A DNA stretch of 64,000 nt from UBA10518 sp022837185 (GTDB lineage Bacteria > Desulfobacterota > Desulfobulbia > Desulfobulbales > Desulfobulbaceae). Under the pieces are notes generated by a model. That model made no database searches, was not told the DNA's origin, and saw only the letters and a list, made by a program, of their open reading frames with translations. Shown piece by piece: positions 62,727 to 64,000 of this stretch (position 1 is the first letter of the stretch; every line of letters begins with the position of its first letter). Where the stretch lies: the NCBI GenBank assembly GCA_034007705.1, contig JAVEQK010000010.1, forward strand, positions 1-64,000, given 5' to 3'. Position numbers and translations under genes: made by a program.

Positions 62727-64000
62727 ATGGATTTGTACAGGGCCTTTCTGGCGATCGTCATCTCATTTGTCATACTGATCGGGTATCAGTATTTTTTTGT
62801 CCCCGTTGAAAAACCGATCCAACCCCAGAAAACCCAGGAACAGACTGAGGTCCCGGAGCAGCCCCTGACCGGGACGGTCCCGGGCCAGGACATCACCGGC
62901 CCGCTGCCGCCGCTTTCGACCGGGGAAGCCCGGCCCGATCCGACGGCACGGGACATCACTGTTGATACGCCGTATTATAAGGCTGTTATCGCCGAACAGG
63001 GCGGGGGGTTCAAAAGCTTCACCCTCAAGGGGTATCAACGGCAGAAGAGGGGGGACACCAGTCCGATGCAGCTTGTCCAGACCTCCAGGCCGACGGAGTT
63101 CCCGGCCCTGTTTTTCCTGGGGAACGGCGGGGGCAGCGAACTGCTGCGGTTTCAGGCCGACAGGACGAATCTCACCCTGGCGGCCGATGCGGGCAAGACC
63201 AGCCTGGTCATGACCGCAACCGTGGCTGACAGGCTGAAGGTCATCCGCACCATGGTTTTTGATCCCGCCAGTTACGTGGTCGAAGACACGTACAGGGTGG
63301 AAAATCTGTCCGAGGCCCCGGTCTCGACCTTTCCGGTCTTCAGCCTCACCAACCGTCCCTTTTCGGTGCGGGACGCCGCCAGCCGCTTTACCTTCAGCGG
63401 GCCGGTCGCCTATGTGAACCAGTCGCTCCGCGAGGTCAAGGGAAAAAAAATCAACGAAGGGGTCGTGACCCTGGATGGTGAAGTCGGTTGGGCCGCGTAC
63501 GAGGACAACTATTTTATCTGCGCCCTTATTCCCGCCGAGCCGGTCACCGGGGCGGTGCGAATGAGCGCCAGCGATGAGACGGTCCGGACAGTGATTGTCG
63601 AAGGGCCGCAGCAGTTGGATCCTTCAGCGGCCAGGGAATTCAAATACACCGTTTACTTCGGGCCCAAGAAACTGGAGATACTGACGACCGTGGGCAGTGA
63701 TCTGGCCAAGGCCATCAATTTCGGCTGGTTTGACATCCTGGCCAAGCCGATGCTCTGGCTGCTCAACTTCTTCCATTCCTATGTGCGCAACTACGGTGTT
63801 GCCATCATCCTCCTGACCATACTGATCAAGGCTGTCTTCTGGCCCATTACGCAGAAAGGCATGAAGTCGATGAAGAACATGCAGAAGCTGCAGCCCAAGG
63901 TCGCAAAACTCAAGGAAAAATTCAAAAGCGATCCCCAGAGGATGAACCAGGAAATGATGGCCCTGTACAAGACATACAAGGTCAATCCCCTTGGCGGCTG
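62727..64000 (+). CDS. yidC: Membrane protein insertase YidC, 5' part
   Basis: Runs off the window edge with 424 complete codons and no stop. N-terminal membrane helix (1-26), a large periplasmic domain, and then the conserved insertase core beginning WLLNFFHSYVRNYGVAIILL. Ribosome site AAGAGGTATTTCCT. Lipid-bilayer insertase of the rpmH operon. Confidence 0.96.
   Translation, partial: MDLYRAFLAIVISFVILIGYQYFFVPVEKPIQPQKTQEQTEVPEQPLTGTVPGQDITGPLPPLSTGEARPDPTARDITVDTPYYKAVIAEQGGGFKSFTLKGYQRQKRGDTSPMQLVQTSRPTEFPALFFLGNGGGSELLRFQADRTNLTLAADAGKTSLVMTATVADRLKVIRTMVFDPASYVVEDTYRVENLSEAPVSTFPVFSLTNRPFSVRDAASRFTFSGPVAYVNQSLREVKGKKINEGVVTLDGEVGWAAYEDNYFICALIPAEPVTGAVRMSASDETVRTVIVEGPQQLDPSAAREFKYTVYFGPKKLEILTTVGSDLAKAINFGWFDILAKPMLWLLNFFHSYVRNYGVAIILLTILIKAVFWPITQKGMKSMKNMQKLQPKVAKLKEKFKSDPQRMNQEMMALYKTYKVNPLGG

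Overview
The window looks like chromosomal DNA of an anaerobic, GC-rich Gram-negative bacterium, most likely a member of the Desulfobacterota (the former Deltaproteobacteria). The reasons are an arsR-hgcA-hgcB mercury-methylation operon, many PAS/two-component and sigma54-type regulators, small Fe-S and Cys-rich proteins, diderm features (a PagL-like outer-membrane protein, lipoproteins, Lgt) and a selenoprotein signature. The order or genus cannot be fixed from sequence alone. A 100-N block at 61368-61467 shows this is a scaffolded draft assembly. No rRNA, tRNA, CRISPR array, intact insertion sequence or prophage was seen.

Layout. 34-1879 (-): arsR, hgcA, hgcB. The main discovery is here. 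hgcA is interrupted in frame by a TGA (1426-1428), followed at the expected distance by a bacterial SECIS-like hairpin with an AGGUCC loop. The true gene is therefore best read as a 402-residue selenocysteine-containing HgcA starting at 1548, not a 329-residue protein starting at an internal GTG. 1996-4715: a TPR membrane protein, an M48 lipoprotein protease and a conserved hypothetical. 4736-15813: a signalling block with a sigma54 response regulator and its kinase (-), then (+) an HTH/receiver protein behind a sigma54-like promoter, a Cache-type kinase, a receiver, a TauE-type permease, a membrane partner, a PEP-synthase-like phosphotransferase without the usual catalytic barrel, and another receiver. 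15892-23316: tandem NosL protein, cupin, RtcB RNA ligase plus archease (the archease is bracketed by two inverted copies of a ~125-bp MITE-like element), DinB, and small proteins. 23543-25058: ArsR plus an SO_0444-type metal permease with a clear promoter and operator. 25482-44710: a large multi-PAS hybrid kinase, a Dph6-like PP-loop enzyme, an NapH-like ferredoxin, PagL-like and sugar-dehydrogenase-like proteins, methyltransferase, AAE antiporter, glutamine amidotransferase, UspA, a SulP transporter with a coiled-coil insertion, and small envelope proteins. 44884-54571: RecQ, a 59-aa Cys-rich protein, glycogen phosphorylase, matrixin-like protease, MFS, SlyD, YkgJ and small membrane proteins. 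54684-61205 (-): lgt, mnmG, trkH, trkA, methyltransferase. 61225-61594: a 103-bp tandem repeat array broken by the assembly gap. 61835-64000 (+): rpmH, rnpA, yidD and the 5' part of yidC.

How parts fit together. The 5' end encodes metal-responsive mercury methylation: HgcA is the corrinoid methyl carrier, HgcB the electron donor, ArsR the sensor. RtcB and archease form an RNA-repair pair. TrkH and TrkA form a K+ uptake system. rpmH-rnpA-yidD-yidC is the conserved ribosome, RNase P and membrane-insertion operon. Much of the rest is sensing and envelope or metal homeostasis, with several regulatory sites readable directly in the DNA.
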